The translations under genes were made by a program, and so were the position numbers. Below are positions 53,796-61,913 of a DNA stretch of 64,000 nt, piece after piece; the first letter of the stretch is position 1, and each line of letters opens with the position of its first letter. The DNA comes from an uncultured Collinsella sp. (GTDB taxonomy: Bacteria > Actinomycetota > Coriobacteriia > Coriobacteriales > Coriobacteriaceae): NCBI GenBank assembly GCA_900549745.1, contig URPJ01000007.1, positions 1 through 64,000 of the forward strand, written 5' to 3'. Under the pieces are notes generated by a model. It was not told the DNA's origin. It saw nothing but the letters and a program-made list of their open reading frames with translations, and made no database searches.

Positions 53796-54023
53796 GGCTG
53801 GTCCTTTCGATACGAGTACGCCAACCTGGCGCACCCCAAGTGCTGCACATATGGTGAAGCACATTGTAGTTCAACGGGGCGATGCATGCGTTTGAAAGCG
53901 TCTCTTGCCTGCACGGTCCAACCTTTCAAAAAGGAAAGCCAGCTGTAAGGCAAATCGATGGCAGCCCATGTGCGGCGCTGCGATGATGAGGCCGTAACAA
54001 GGAGCTGGTCTCAAGGAGGAGTC

Positions 54024-54167
54024 ATGATGTACGGAGCAGGGCAAGTGCGTGAGCCGCGGTCGTTGGGAAGGCGCATGGGCGATTCCGTGATCGCTGCCGT
54101 GTGCACGGGATTGATGGCGGTACTTTGCATTGCGATGCTGTGGGCCATGTCGCATGTGGGACAATAG
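54024..54167 (+). CDS. Small single-helix membrane protein
   Basis: The 47-residue protein reads MMYGAGQVREPRSLGRRMGD then a single helix IAAVCTGLMAVLCIAMLWAM and a short tail SHVGQ. A very strong ribosome binding site (AAGGAGG four bases before the ATG) makes it a credible gene despite its size. It lies 63 bases upstream of rsmJ and may be its leader cistron. Function unknown. Confidence 0.6.
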   Translation: MMYGAGQVREPRSLGRRMGDSVIAAVCTGLMAVLCIAMLWAMSHVGQ

Positions 54168-54230
54168 CGGACGGTTGGGTGCCGACATAAACGGCACTCA
54201 CGTATTCGTTTTGCTTGTTAAGGAGTATCC

Positions 54231-54935
54231 ATGGGCGTCGTCGATCCCTTTTCTGTTGCTCGGGCCGCGGGGCTTGAGCTGATCGGGAAGTCCGAGGGCC
54301 TCACGCTCACCGACGGCACGATGGAGCTGCGCGCCGATTTCACCCGCATGCTTCCGCGGCTTAAACAGGGCCGTCTGCAACAAGAGTTGCTGGTAAAGGC
54401 TGCGCGCGCAAAAGGCATCGAGCGGCCATGGGCGATTGATGCCACGGCGGGCTTTGGCGAGGATTCGCTGCTGCTGGCGGCCGCGGGCTTTACCGTCGAT
54501 CTGTATGAGCAGGATTGCGTGATCGCGGCGCTCCTCAAGGATGCCCTGGAGCGCGCGGCAGATGATCCGGCGCTTGCGGCTGCCGTGGCTCGCATGCGCC
54601 TTCATGCGGGCGAGGACAGCATTGCCGGCCTTCGCCATACAGCTGAGCTGATCGAGCAGGGCGAGCTCGCGGCTCCCGACGTGGTGTATCTGGACCCCAT
54701 GTTTCCCGAGCGCACCAAAAGTGCGGCGGTCAAAAAGAAGTTCCAACTCTTGCACCATCTGGAACGGCCATGTACCGATGAGGAGACGCTGGTCGAAGCC
54801 GCGCTTGCGGTGCACCCGCGCAAGGTCGTTATCAAGCGGCCGGTGAAGGGCCCGCTGCTTGCCGGCGTTAAGCCGAGCTATCAACTTGCGGGCAAGGCCG
54901 TTCGTTACGATGTTTTGGTGCCGCCGCGCCCGTAG
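54231..54935 (+). CDS. rsmJ: 16S rRNA (guanine1516-N2)-methyltransferase RsmJ family
   Basis: The 234-residue SAM-dependent enzyme has GLTLTDGTMELRADFTRMLP at the N-terminus and the SAM loop IDATAGFGEDSLLLAAAGFT. The catalytic motif is VVYLDPMFPERTKSAAVKKK, the RsmJ version of the D/N-P-P-Y motif. It modifies the 30S subunit. AAGGAG precedes the ATG. Confidence 0.88.
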   Translation: MGVVDPFSVARAAGLELIGKSEGLTLTDGTMELRADFTRMLPRLKQGRLQQELLVKAARAKGIERPWAIDATAGFGEDSLLLAAAGFTVDLYEQDCVIAALLKDALERAADDPALAAAVARMRLHAGEDSIAGLRHTAELIEQGELAAPDVVYLDPMFPERTKSAAVKKKFQLLHHLERPCTDEETLVEAALAVHPRKVVIKRPVKGPLLAGVKPSYQLAGKAVRYDVLVPPRP

Positions 54936-54983
54936 CTTGCGTGCGATTACCGGGGCATCGCTAGTGCCGTGCCGATGCGGTCC

Positions 54984-55280
54984 CTATTTCCAAGGGTGCG
55001 ACGTCAGGTGCCAGCCGCCGCAGTATTCACATTTGTAGCAGGCCAAACCACGCCGCCCGCGGTTTTCGCAGTCGGCCATAACTGCCTCGGCCTCGGCGCG
55101 TGTGTCGTAACGGTTTTTGCGTTCGCACGACTTGTAACGCCAGGCTTCATCGCGCTCGGCGTCTAGGGCGTCGCGGCGCTCGTCCTCGCGCGCAAACAGG
55201 TCGCTCATATCGCCGCCGGTAGCAGCGCCCAAAAACTCGCATTTTGCCTTTGACCAGGCGGCCCGCTTTTTGCTTCCCAT
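54984..55280 (-). CDS. Small protein with C-terminal zinc-ribbon-like motif
   Basis: The 98-residue product begins MGSKKRAAWSKAKCEFLGA and has a charged helical middle (FAREDERRDALDAERDEAWR). It ends in a compact motif CYKCEYCGGWHLTSHPWK, with Cys and His residues suited to bind zinc. Similar C-termini (YKC-x-YCGGWHLT) occur in small actinobacterial and phage proteins. The frame also allows a TTG start at 55301. Function unknown, possibly a nucleic-acid-binding adaptor. Confidence 0.65.
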   Translation of the reverse strand: MGSKKRAAWSKAKCEFLGAATGGDMSDLFAREDERRDALDAERDEAWRYKSCERKNRYDTRAEAEAVMADCENRGRRGLACYKCEYCGGWHLTSHPWK

Positions 55281-55357
55281 CTGCTTCGCGCCCCTCTCCA
55301 AACGCTGGTATCATTGCCCAATCAAAGTGATACCAATAAACGTGAGGTCGCCGCGTG

Positions 55358-55846
55358 ATGATCAGAAAAACCCTCGATACCGACATTCCCGCCGTCATTG
55401 CTATCTATGACGCGGCCCGCGCCTTTATGCGCGCGCATGGCAACGCCACGCAGTGGCCCGAGGGCACGCCTTCTGCCGAGCAGCTGGCTGCCGATATCGC
55501 CGCCGGTGGCAGCTATGTGTGCGAAGTCGACGGCCACGTGGTGGCGACGTTTGCCTTTTTGCCGGGCCCAGACGAGTGCTATGACGTAATTGAGGATGGC
55601 CAATGGCGTAGCGACACTCCGTACGCCGTGCTGCACCGTGTGGCGTCCGATGGCACCGTGCACGGTGTCGCGGCTGCGATGTTTGCCTTTGCCAAGGAGC
55701 GTGCCGATCACCTGCGCATCGACACGCATCAGGACAACCTGCCCATGCAGGGAGCCATCGCCAAGGCCGGGTTTAAGCGCGCCGGTATCGTATATGTGTC
55801 GGACGGTACGCCGCGCGTCGCGTTTGATTGGCTGCGCGAGGCATAA
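55358..55846 (+). CDS. GNAT family N-acetyltransferase
   Basis: The 162-residue protein has GNAT features: MIRKTLDTDIPAVIAIYDAA (alpha1), YVCEVDGHVVATFAFLP (beta4), LHRVASDGTVHGVAAAMFAF (V-site, with the acetyl-CoA R/Q-x-x-G-x-G/A loop in degenerate form ASDGTVHGVAA) and HQDNLPMQGAIAKAGFKRAG. The degenerate pyrophosphate loop is typical of a subgroup. Substrate unknown. The start may be the GTG one codon upstream (55355). Confidence 0.85.
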   Translation: MIRKTLDTDIPAVIAIYDAARAFMRAHGNATQWPEGTPSAEQLAADIAAGGSYVCEVDGHVVATFAFLPGPDECYDVIEDGQWRSDTPYAVLHRVASDGTVHGVAAAMFAFAKERADHLRIDTHQDNLPMQGAIAKAGFKRAGIVYVSDGTPRVAFDWLREA

Positions 55847-55880
55847 AGGCCGAGTCGCATACCAGCGTTTCACCGAAATG

Positions 55881-55908
55881 AAAATGGCCCCGAGTGGGAC
55901 CATTTTTG
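55881..55908 (+). terminator. Terminator after the GNAT gene
   Basis: AAAATGGCCCC and GGGACCATTTT pair across a four-base loop, followed by T residues. Confidence 0.8.
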
Positions 55909-55910
55909 GT

Positions 55911-56151
55911 AAAACGCGTTGTTGTGGGGCTCGCGTTGTTATCGCCCCAGATGAGCCCGGGCAGACAAAAAGAGGAGGTGCCGGCTTTCGCAAGGCGCGA
56001 ACCTACGAAAATCGCCGCGCGGCAACGCGGGGCGATGAGCTCGGTCGGGGGATAGGGCCCGCTTCGCCCGCCGGCCCGTAAATTGTATCATCCAGTGTGG
56101 AACGAGGACGCCCGTTGCCGCGTGCGATGGGCTTGCAATAAGAGGAGAGCC
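55911..56151 (+). other. GC-rich structured leader of the TetM-like gene
   Basis: The 240 bases have no credible frame but several hairpins, for instance ATCGCCGCGCG/CGCGGGGCGAT (56011-56036), GGCTTTCGC/GCGCGAACC and GGGC/GCCC. A TTGTATCAT sequence (56084-56092) resembles an extended -10. Ribosome-protection genes often have long folded leaders that act by attenuation, so this may be regulatory RNA. On the minus strand a TACAAT box lies in the same place, so a divergent small RNA is also possible. Confidence 0.35.
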
Positions 56152-58155
56152 ATGTCGAAGCAAGCGGTCGTTGGAATCTTGGCGCATGTCGATGCCGGCA
56201 AGACCACGCTGGCCGAGGCCATGCTGTTCAACGCGGGTCGCATTCGCAAGCGCGGCCGCGTGGACGATGGTGATTCGCATCTGGACACTGACGCGATCGA
56301 GCGCGAGCGCGGCATCACGATTTTCTCGTCGCAGGCCGTACTCGACCATGGCGATACCCACGTCATGCTCGTGGATGCACCGGGGCATGTCGATTTTTCG
56401 GCCGAGGCGGAGCGCACATTGCGCGCGCTGGACTACGCGATTTTAGTTGTGGGCGCCAACGACGGCGTGCAGGGGCACACCGAAACCCTGTGGCGCCTGC
56501 TTGCACGCTATGACATCCCGACGTTCATCTATATCAACAAAATCGATTTGGAGAATCCCGGCCGCGATGTTTTGCTGGCACAACTTGGGCAACGTCTTTC
56601 CGAGGGCTGCCTGGATGCCAACGAACTGCTGACGGGCGGCGCCGTTCAGGAGGACGCTGCTGCGTTGGACGAGGCGGCGCTCGAGGAGTTTCTTGAGGCG
56701 GGTGAGCTTTCCTCCGCGACGCTGTCGCGCATGGTTGCCGAGCGCAAGCTTTTTCCCTGCTTTGCCGGCTCGGCGCTCAAGGACCAAGGCGTGGACGAGC
56801 TGCTGGATGGCATGTGCGCGCTGATGCGTGAAAGGGCATGGCACCCGGAGTTTGCCGCGCGCGTCTACCGTGTGAGCCGCGGGGATCGCGGCGAGCGCTT
56901 GGCATGGGTTAAAGTGACCGGCGGCACGCTGCATGCCAAACAGCTGATTAACGGACGTTCCGGCGCCGAGGCACGGGAGCAGAAGGTCGATCAGGTGCGC
57001 ATCTATAACGGCGAAAAGTATGAGCTTGTCCAAGAAGTTGCTGCTGGCGGTATTTGTGCCGTGACGGGTCTTGCGCACGTTCGCCCAGGGGACGCCCTGG
57101 GCGCGGAGCCTGCGGGCGATGCGCCCGTCATTGCGCCGGTCCTCACCTATACGGTGCTTCCGGGCGAACATGATGTCCATACGGTGTTCAAAGCATTGAC
57201 TGAGCTGGCGGACGAAGATCCCATGCTCGGCGTAAGCTGGAATACGCATCTGGAGCAGATTCACCTGCAGTTGATGGGCGCCGTGCAACTCGAGATCGTG
57301 CAGCGGGTGTTGGCCGATCGTTTTGGCCTTTCGGTTGCGTTTGAGTCTGGCGGCATTCTCTATAAGGAGACTATTTCGCAGCCGGTCGAGGGCGTGGGCC
57401 ACTTTGAGCCACTGCGCCACTATGCCGAGGTGCATCTGCGCCTGGAGCCGTTGCCGGCGGGCTCGGGCGTGCAGTTTGGCACCGTGACCTCGACCGACGA
57501 GCTCGATCTTAACTGGCAGCGTCTGGCGCTCACCAACGCCATGGAGCGCGATCATCTGGGTGCGCTGACCGGCTCGCCCATCACCGATGTGCGCATTACG
57601 CTCACGGGTGGCCGCGCGCATGCCAAACACACCGAGGGCGGCGATTTTCGCCAGGCCACGTACCGCGCGATTCGCCAGGGGCTCATGCAGGCGCGTGAGG
57701 CCGGCGCGGCGGTGCTGTTGGAGCCGTGGTATCGCTTTGAGCTCGAGGTGCCGGGGGAGTGCGTGGGCCGGGCGCTCTCGGATGCCACGCGCATGGGTGC
57801 CGAGTACGAGCCGCCGACGATGGCGGGAGACCGGGCGAAGCTTGTGGGTCGCGTTCCGGCATCTGAGGTGCAGGATTACGCGCTGGAGGTGGCTGCCTAC
57901 ACGAGTGGTCGTGGGCATCTGTACCTGGAGTTCGCCGGCTATGCGCCTTGCCATGATGCCGAGTGCGTAATCGAGACGGCCGCCTATGAGCCCGAGGCCG
58001 ATCTGCCCAACACGCCCGACTCGGTCTTTTGCTCTCACGGCACCGGCTACACGGTCAAATGGTACGACGTACCCGCCGCAGCTCATGTAAAGGTCGATCC
58101 CGCCACCTTCCGCCCCTGGCGAGCGGCGGACGCCGAGTTTTTCGGCCATAGGTGA
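56152..58155 (+). CDS. TetM-like translation-factor GTPase
   Basis: The 667-residue protein has the EF-G/TetM fold. P-loop GILAHVDAGKTTLAEAML, switch I DAIERERGITIFSSQ, G3 VDAPGHVDFSAEAERTLRAL, G4 NKID, and domains II-V follow (LGVSWNTHLEQIHLQLMGAV; GGDFRQATYRAIRQGLMQAR). It is longer than ribosomal-protection proteins (about 640) and clearly divergent from TetM/TetW, so tetracycline resistance should not be assumed. A chromosomal relative with another antibiotic or stress role is as likely. GAGGAG lies four bases before the ATG. Local base composition is as high in GC as its neighbours, unlike mobile tet genes, which suggests long residence. Confidence 0.85.
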   Translation: MSKQAVVGILAHVDAGKTTLAEAMLFNAGRIRKRGRVDDGDSHLDTDAIERERGITIFSSQAVLDHGDTHVMLVDAPGHVDFSAEAERTLRALDYAILVVGANDGVQGHTETLWRLLARYDIPTFIYINKIDLENPGRDVLLAQLGQRLSEGCLDANELLTGGAVQEDAAALDEAALEEFLEAGELSSATLSRMVAERKLFPCFAGSALKDQGVDELLDGMCALMRERAWHPEFAARVYRVSRGDRGERLAWVKVTGGTLHAKQLINGRSGAEAREQKVDQVRIYNGEKYELVQEVAAGGICAVTGLAHVRPGDALGAEPAGDAPVIAPVLTYTVLPGEHDVHTVFKALTELADEDPMLGVSWNTHLEQIHLQLMGAVQLEIVQRVLADRFGLSVAFESGGILYKETISQPVEGVGHFEPLRHYAEVHLRLEPLPAGSGVQFGTVTSTDELDLNWQRLALTNAMERDHLGALTGSPITDVRITLTGGRAHAKHTEGGDFRQATYRAIRQGLMQAREAGAAVLLEPWYRFELEVPGECVGRALSDATRMGAEYEPPTMAGDRAKLVGRVPASEVQDYALEVAAYTSGRGHLYLEFAGYAPCHDAECVIETAAYEPEADLPNTPDSVFCSHGTGYTVKWYDVPAAAHVKVDPATFRPWRAADAEFFGHR

Positions 58156-58159
58156 TAGA

Positions 58160-58181
58160 GGGTCAGTCTCTTTGCCGCATC
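58160..58181. repeat. Decayed GGGAC palindrome half
   Basis: GGTCAGTCTCTTTGCCGCAT resembles the right half of the palindrome copy at 61,875 (GACAGCCCCTTTGCCTCAT), without a matching left arm. It lies just after the stop codon of the TetM-like gene. Confidence 0.3.
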
Positions 58182-58183
58182 CT

Positions 58184-58222
58184 GTTGGTATAACTCGGTA
58201 TAAGTTGGTATAACTGTTACCA
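58184..58222 (+). promoter_or_regulatory. Phased GGTATAAC repeats upstream of the ATPase
   Basis: GGTATAACTC, GGTATAAGTT and GGTATAACTG start at 58187, 58197 and 58207, exactly 10 bases apart. They are followed by the inverted half-site GTTACCAG. One helical turn per repeat suggests cooperative binding on one face. A TATAAC -10-like box is part of the unit, so binding would block transcription of the ATPase gene. Confidence 0.7.
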
Positions 58223-58248
58223 GGGTTTGCCAATCTGAGGAGGCCGAC

Positions 58249-59367
58249 ATGAATCCAAATCCCTTTAAGCCCACGGCTGGCAAGCGGCCTCCGATACTCA
58301 TCGGTCGCGAGTCGGTCATCGAGGATTTTGAGGAAGGGCTCGATAACGGCGCCGGAGCGCCGGGTAGGCTCATGCTCATTACGGGAAATCGCGGCTGCGG
58401 CAAGACGGTTCTCCTGCGGGAGCTGCAACGTCTAGCCAATGAGCGCGGATGGGCGGTTGTCTCCGATTCCGCTTCGCTTGGCTTATGCGACCGATTGGCC
58501 GACGCGCTTCGCTCGAATAAGCCCGTTGTGACGTCAATGGAGTTCGGTCCGTCGTTTGGCCGGATGTCGGTCGAGGCGGCGCGGGCAAAGGGCGAAACGT
58601 TGCGAGGACTGGTCAACGAGCGCCTCAAGAAGCTCGGTCCAGGCAAGGGCATACTGTTTGCGATTGACGGGGCGCAATCGGCGTCTATCGAGGAACTGGC
58701 GGCTCTTGCCGTTCTCTATCAGCAGGTGCTCGGAGACCAGGATGCTACGGGCTTGCCCGATAGCGAGCAGCGCGGCCTTGCGCTGGTGTTCGCCGGCTTA
58801 CCCAGTATGGTTGACGATCTGCTCGAAGAGCCGAGCGTAACGTTTTTACGGCGTGCCCAGCAGCGTACGTTGGGGGCGATATCCTTGCCCAAGGTGCGCG
58901 ATTCGTATATCCAGACGGTCAAGGACGCTGGTCTTTACGTGGACGCGGGGACGGCGGACCTTGCGGCGCGCAAGAGCATGGGGCATCCCTATATGGTTCA
59001 GCTGGTGGGATATTACATGTGGCGCTCTGCCGTCCGGCGTGGCTCGCAGGTCATCGAAAGGTGCGATGTCGAGGCTGGCCATACGGATGCCGTCTCCGAG
59101 TTCTACGAAGCGGTCGACGCGCCCCTGTATTACGGGCTGCGCAGTCCACAGCGCCTCTTTATCGAGGCCATGGCGGTTGACGAGGGCAAACCGACGCGCA
59201 TGGCGGATGTCATTGAGCGCTGCGATCGCACCCAGAGCTGGGCGAGTAAATATCGCGCAAGCCTGATTCGCGAGCGCGTCATCGGGGCTGCCGGATACGG
59301 TCTCGTCCGGTTTACCGTGCCCATGCTGGGCGAGTACATCCGCGATCGAGTTTTATGGCATGAGTAG
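58249..59367 (+). CDS. AAA ATPase with C-terminal winged helix, altered Walker B
   Basis: The 372-residue protein is the only full-length member of its family in the window. It has an N-terminal tag (NPFKPTAGKRPPILIGRESV), Walker A GNRGCGKT (residues 46-53), the strand of Walker B ILFAIDGAQ (139-147), sensor segment LVFAGLPSM and FLRRAQQRTLGAIS. The C-terminal winged helix is RMADVIERCDRTQSWASKYR ... VIGAAGYGLVRFTVP. The catalytic Glu after Asp140 is replaced by Gly141, whereas both paralogues have Asp-Glu, so ATP hydrolysis may be slow or lost. It overlaps the UvrA-like gene by 8 bases. The phased repeats upstream suggest autoregulation through its winged helix. Confidence 0.82.
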   Translation: MNPNPFKPTAGKRPPILIGRESVIEDFEEGLDNGAGAPGRLMLITGNRGCGKTVLLRELQRLANERGWAVVSDSASLGLCDRLADALRSNKPVVTSMEFGPSFGRMSVEAARAKGETLRGLVNERLKKLGPGKGILFAIDGAQSASIEELAALAVLYQQVLGDQDATGLPDSEQRGLALVFAGLPSMVDDLLEEPSVTFLRRAQQRTLGAISLPKVRDSYIQTVKDAGLYVDAGTADLAARKSMGHPYMVQLVGYYMWRSAVRRGSQVIERCDVEAGHTDAVSEFYEAVDAPLYYGLRSPQRLFIEAMAVDEGKPTRMADVIERCDRTQSWASKYRASLIRERVIGAAGYGLVRFTVPMLGEYIRDRVLWHE

Positions 59368-61873
59368 GGTGATAAAGGTGACGGAACAGAAGATGAGCCC
59401 GCAGGCTATCGAGGTGCGTGGCGCGCGCGTGCACAACCTCAAAGACATCGATATCGATATTCCACTGGGAAGGCTTGTAGGCATTGCCGGCGTGTCGGGC
59501 TCGGGCAAGAGTTCGCTGGCGCTGGGGGTTCTTTATGCCGAGGGCTCGCGTCGCTATCTTGAGGCGCTCAGCACCTATACCCGCCGTCGTCTGACGCAGG
59601 CCGAACACGCCCAGGTGGACGAGGTTCTGCACGTGCCGGCGGCGCTCGCATTGCATCAACGTCCCAGCGTGCCGGGCGTGCGCTCGACCTTTGGTACCAT
59701 GACCGAGCTCAACAACAGCCTGCGTCTGCTCTTTAGCCGTTGCGCCCATCACGTGTGCCCGCATTGCGGGGCGCGTGTGGAGCCGAGCCTTAACGTGGCT
59801 GCGGGCCTGTCGCTCACGTGTCCGACGTGCGGCCGCGAGTTCTACGCGCCGAGTGCCGAGGATTTGGCTTTCAATAGCGGCGGCGCATGCCCCACCTGTG
59901 GCGGCACCGGTGTCATGCGCGAGGTGGACGAGGCGAGCCTGGTGCCAGATGAGTCAAAGACCATCAACGAGGGCGCAGTCCTTCCCTGGGGCACGCTCAT
60001 GTGGGATCTGATGAAGCAGGTGGCAGGCGAGATGGGCGTACGCACCGACGTGCCGTTTAGCCAACTCACGCCTCAAGAGCGCGACATCGTGTTTCATGGT
60101 CCGGCGGTTAAGAAGCACATTCTCTACGTTCCCAAAAACGGCGAGGGCGCCACGCCGCTCGACTTCACCTATTACAACGCCGTCTATACCGTCGAGAATG
60201 CGCTCGCCAAGGTCAAGGACGATAAGGGCTTAAAACGCGTTGCGCGCTTTTTGCGCGAGGGAGCATGCCGCGATTGCGGCGGCACGCGTCTCTCCGAGGC
60301 TGCGCGCCAGCCCCAGGTGCGCGGTATCAATCTGGCGCAAGCAGCGGCCATGACGCTGGGTGAGGCGATTGAGTGGGTGCGCGGGGTGCCTACGTCCTTG
60401 CCGGCCGAGATGCGGCCCATGGCGACGGATATCTGCGATTCGTTTTTGAGTGCGGCCCGTCGTCTGGTCGACCTGGGTCTCGATTACCTTTCGCTCGATC
60501 GCGCCGGCGCCACGCTCTCCACGGGTGAGCGCCAGCGTGTGCAGCTCGCCCGCGTGGTGCGCAACCGATCGACGGGTGTGCTTTATGTGCTGGACGAGCC
60601 TTCGATCGGCTTGCATCCTGCCAATGTCGACGGCTTGGTGGGCGTGATGCGCGATCTGGTGGATGACGGCAACACCGTGGTTGTTGTCGACCACGACACG
60701 CGCGTACTGGCGGAAGCCGACTATCTGGTCGAGATGGGCCCCGTTGCCGGAGCGGGCGGCGGTAAAGTGATCGCTGCAGGTACGGTGGACGAGGTCGAAC
60801 AATCGCAGGGCAGCCGCATCGCCCCGTTTTTGCGCGCAGAGTCCAAGCGCCTGCGTCCGCAGGTGACTGACGAGGAAATGTTCGACCAGGGGCATATTCG
60901 CATGGCAACCGATGCCATCCATACCGTTAAGCCGCTCGAAGTTGATATCCCGCGCGGCCGCCTTGTTGCGGTTACGGGCGTTTCGGGTTCGGGCAAGACG
61001 ACGTTGGTGCTCGAGACGCTCATCCCGGCGCTTAAGGCGCAGGCAGCCGGCGAGCGCCTGCCAAAACATGTGCGCTGGGTCGATGCCGAAGGCATTGCCC
61101 GCGCAAACCTGATTGACGCTACGCCTATCGGCGCCAACGTGCGCTCGACAGTGGCGACTTATGCCGACATTCATGACGAGCTGCGTCGCGCCTTCGCCCG
61201 TACGTCCGAGGCCAAGGCAGCCGGCTACAAGGCGGGTGCCTTTAGCTACAACACCGGCGCCTTGCGCTGCCCTACGTGCGATGGCACGGGCTCGATATCA
61301 CTCGACGTGCAGTTTTTGCCCGACGTCGAGATCGTCTGCCCGGCATGTCGCGGCTCACGTTATGCAGACGCGGCTTCGCATATCCATCGCGAGGGCAAGG
61401 ACGGGAGTCTCCTTACGTTGCCGCAGCTCATGGACATGAGTGTGGACGAGGCCATCGACGCCACACTGGGGCTCAAGAAGGTTCAGGCGCGCTTGCAGAC
61501 CTTGCACGACTTGGGCTTGGGCTATCTCACGCTCGGTGAGCCCACGCCGGCGCTTTCGGGCGGCGAGGCACAGCGCCTTAAGCTCGCGAGCGAGATGGGC
61601 CGCGTGCAGGATGATGCCGTATTCGTGTTCGACGAACCCACGATTGGCCTGCATCCGCTCGATGTTCAGGTGTTGCTGAGTGTGTTTGACGGCCTCGTTG
61701 CCAAGGGCGCCACGGTTATCGTGATCGAACACGATCTCGACCTTATCCGTAACGCCGATTACGTGATCGACATGGGCCCGGGCGGTGGCGACGCGGGCGG
61801 GCAAATCGTCTGCGCCGGTACGCCGGGCGACATCGTGGCCTGCTCCGCAAGCATTACCGGCCGCTACCTATAG
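59360..61873 (+). CDS. UvrA paralogue (UvrA2-like) excinuclease ATPase
   Basis: The 837-residue protein has the two ABC modules of UvrA: Walker A GVSGSGKSSLALG (44-56) and GVSGSGKTTLVLE, signatures LSTGERQRVQLARV and LSGGEAQRLKLASE, Walker B VLYVLDEPSIGLHP and VFVFDEPTIGLHP. It also has zinc modules (CPHCGARVE...CPTCGREF; CPTCGGTGV; CRDCGGTRL; CPTCDGTGS...CPACRGSRY). It is about 100 residues shorter than UvrA proper, as UvrA2 forms linked to drug or DNA-adduct tolerance are. The start overlaps the ATPase gene (ATGAGTAG), implying coupling; ATG 59393 is an alternative. Whether it acts in excision repair or with the ATPase in another process is open. Confidence 0.9.
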   Translation: MSRVIKVTEQKMSPQAIEVRGARVHNLKDIDIDIPLGRLVGIAGVSGSGKSSLALGVLYAEGSRRYLEALSTYTRRRLTQAEHAQVDEVLHVPAALALHQRPSVPGVRSTFGTMTELNNSLRLLFSRCAHHVCPHCGARVEPSLNVAAGLSLTCPTCGREFYAPSAEDLAFNSGGACPTCGGTGVMREVDEASLVPDESKTINEGAVLPWGTLMWDLMKQVAGEMGVRTDVPFSQLTPQERDIVFHGPAVKKHILYVPKNGEGATPLDFTYYNAVYTVENALAKVKDDKGLKRVARFLREGACRDCGGTRLSEAARQPQVRGINLAQAAAMTLGEAIEWVRGVPTSLPAEMRPMATDICDSFLSAARRLVDLGLDYLSLDRAGATLSTGERQRVQLARVVRNRSTGVLYVLDEPSIGLHPANVDGLVGVMRDLVDDGNTVVVVDHDTRVLAEADYLVEMGPVAGAGGGKVIAAGTVDEVEQSQGSRIAPFLRAESKRLRPQVTDEEMFDQGHIRMATDAIHTVKPLEVDIPRGRLVAVTGVSGSGKTTLVLETLIPALKAQAAGERLPKHVRWVDAEGIARANLIDATPIGANVRSTVATYADIHDELRRAFARTSEAKAAGYKAGAFSYNTGALRCPTCDGTGSISLDVQFLPDVEIVCPACRGSRYADAASHIHREGKDGSLLTLPQLMDMSVDEAIDATLGLKKVQARLQTLHDLGLGYLTLGEPTPALSGGEAQRLKLASEMGRVQDDAVFVFDEPTIGLHPLDVQVLLSVFDGLVAKGATVIVIEHDLDLIRNADYVIDMGPGGGDAGGQIVCAGTPGDIVACSASITGRYL

Positions 61874-61874
61874 A

Positions 61875-61909
61875 CAATGAGGCAAAGGGACAGCCCCTTT
61901 GCCTCATTG
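61875..61909. repeat. GGGAC-core palindrome with GAGGCAAAG arms
   Basis: CAATGAGGCAAAGGG (61875-61889) and CCCTTTGCCTCATTG (61895-61909) are perfect arms around ACAGC. It starts two bases after the UvrA2 stop codon. Confidence 0.85.
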
Positions 61910-61913
61910 ATGC

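Noticed and set aside
55911..56110. SRP RNA, RNase P or tmRNA in the GC-rich leader
   Set aside because: None of the diagnostic conserved segments of these RNAs could be found on either strand; only generic hairpins are present.
56443..58428. A 661-codon open frame antisense to the TetM-like gene
   Set aside because: Coding noise from high GC; the sense gene has full EF-G-type motifs and a ribosome binding site.
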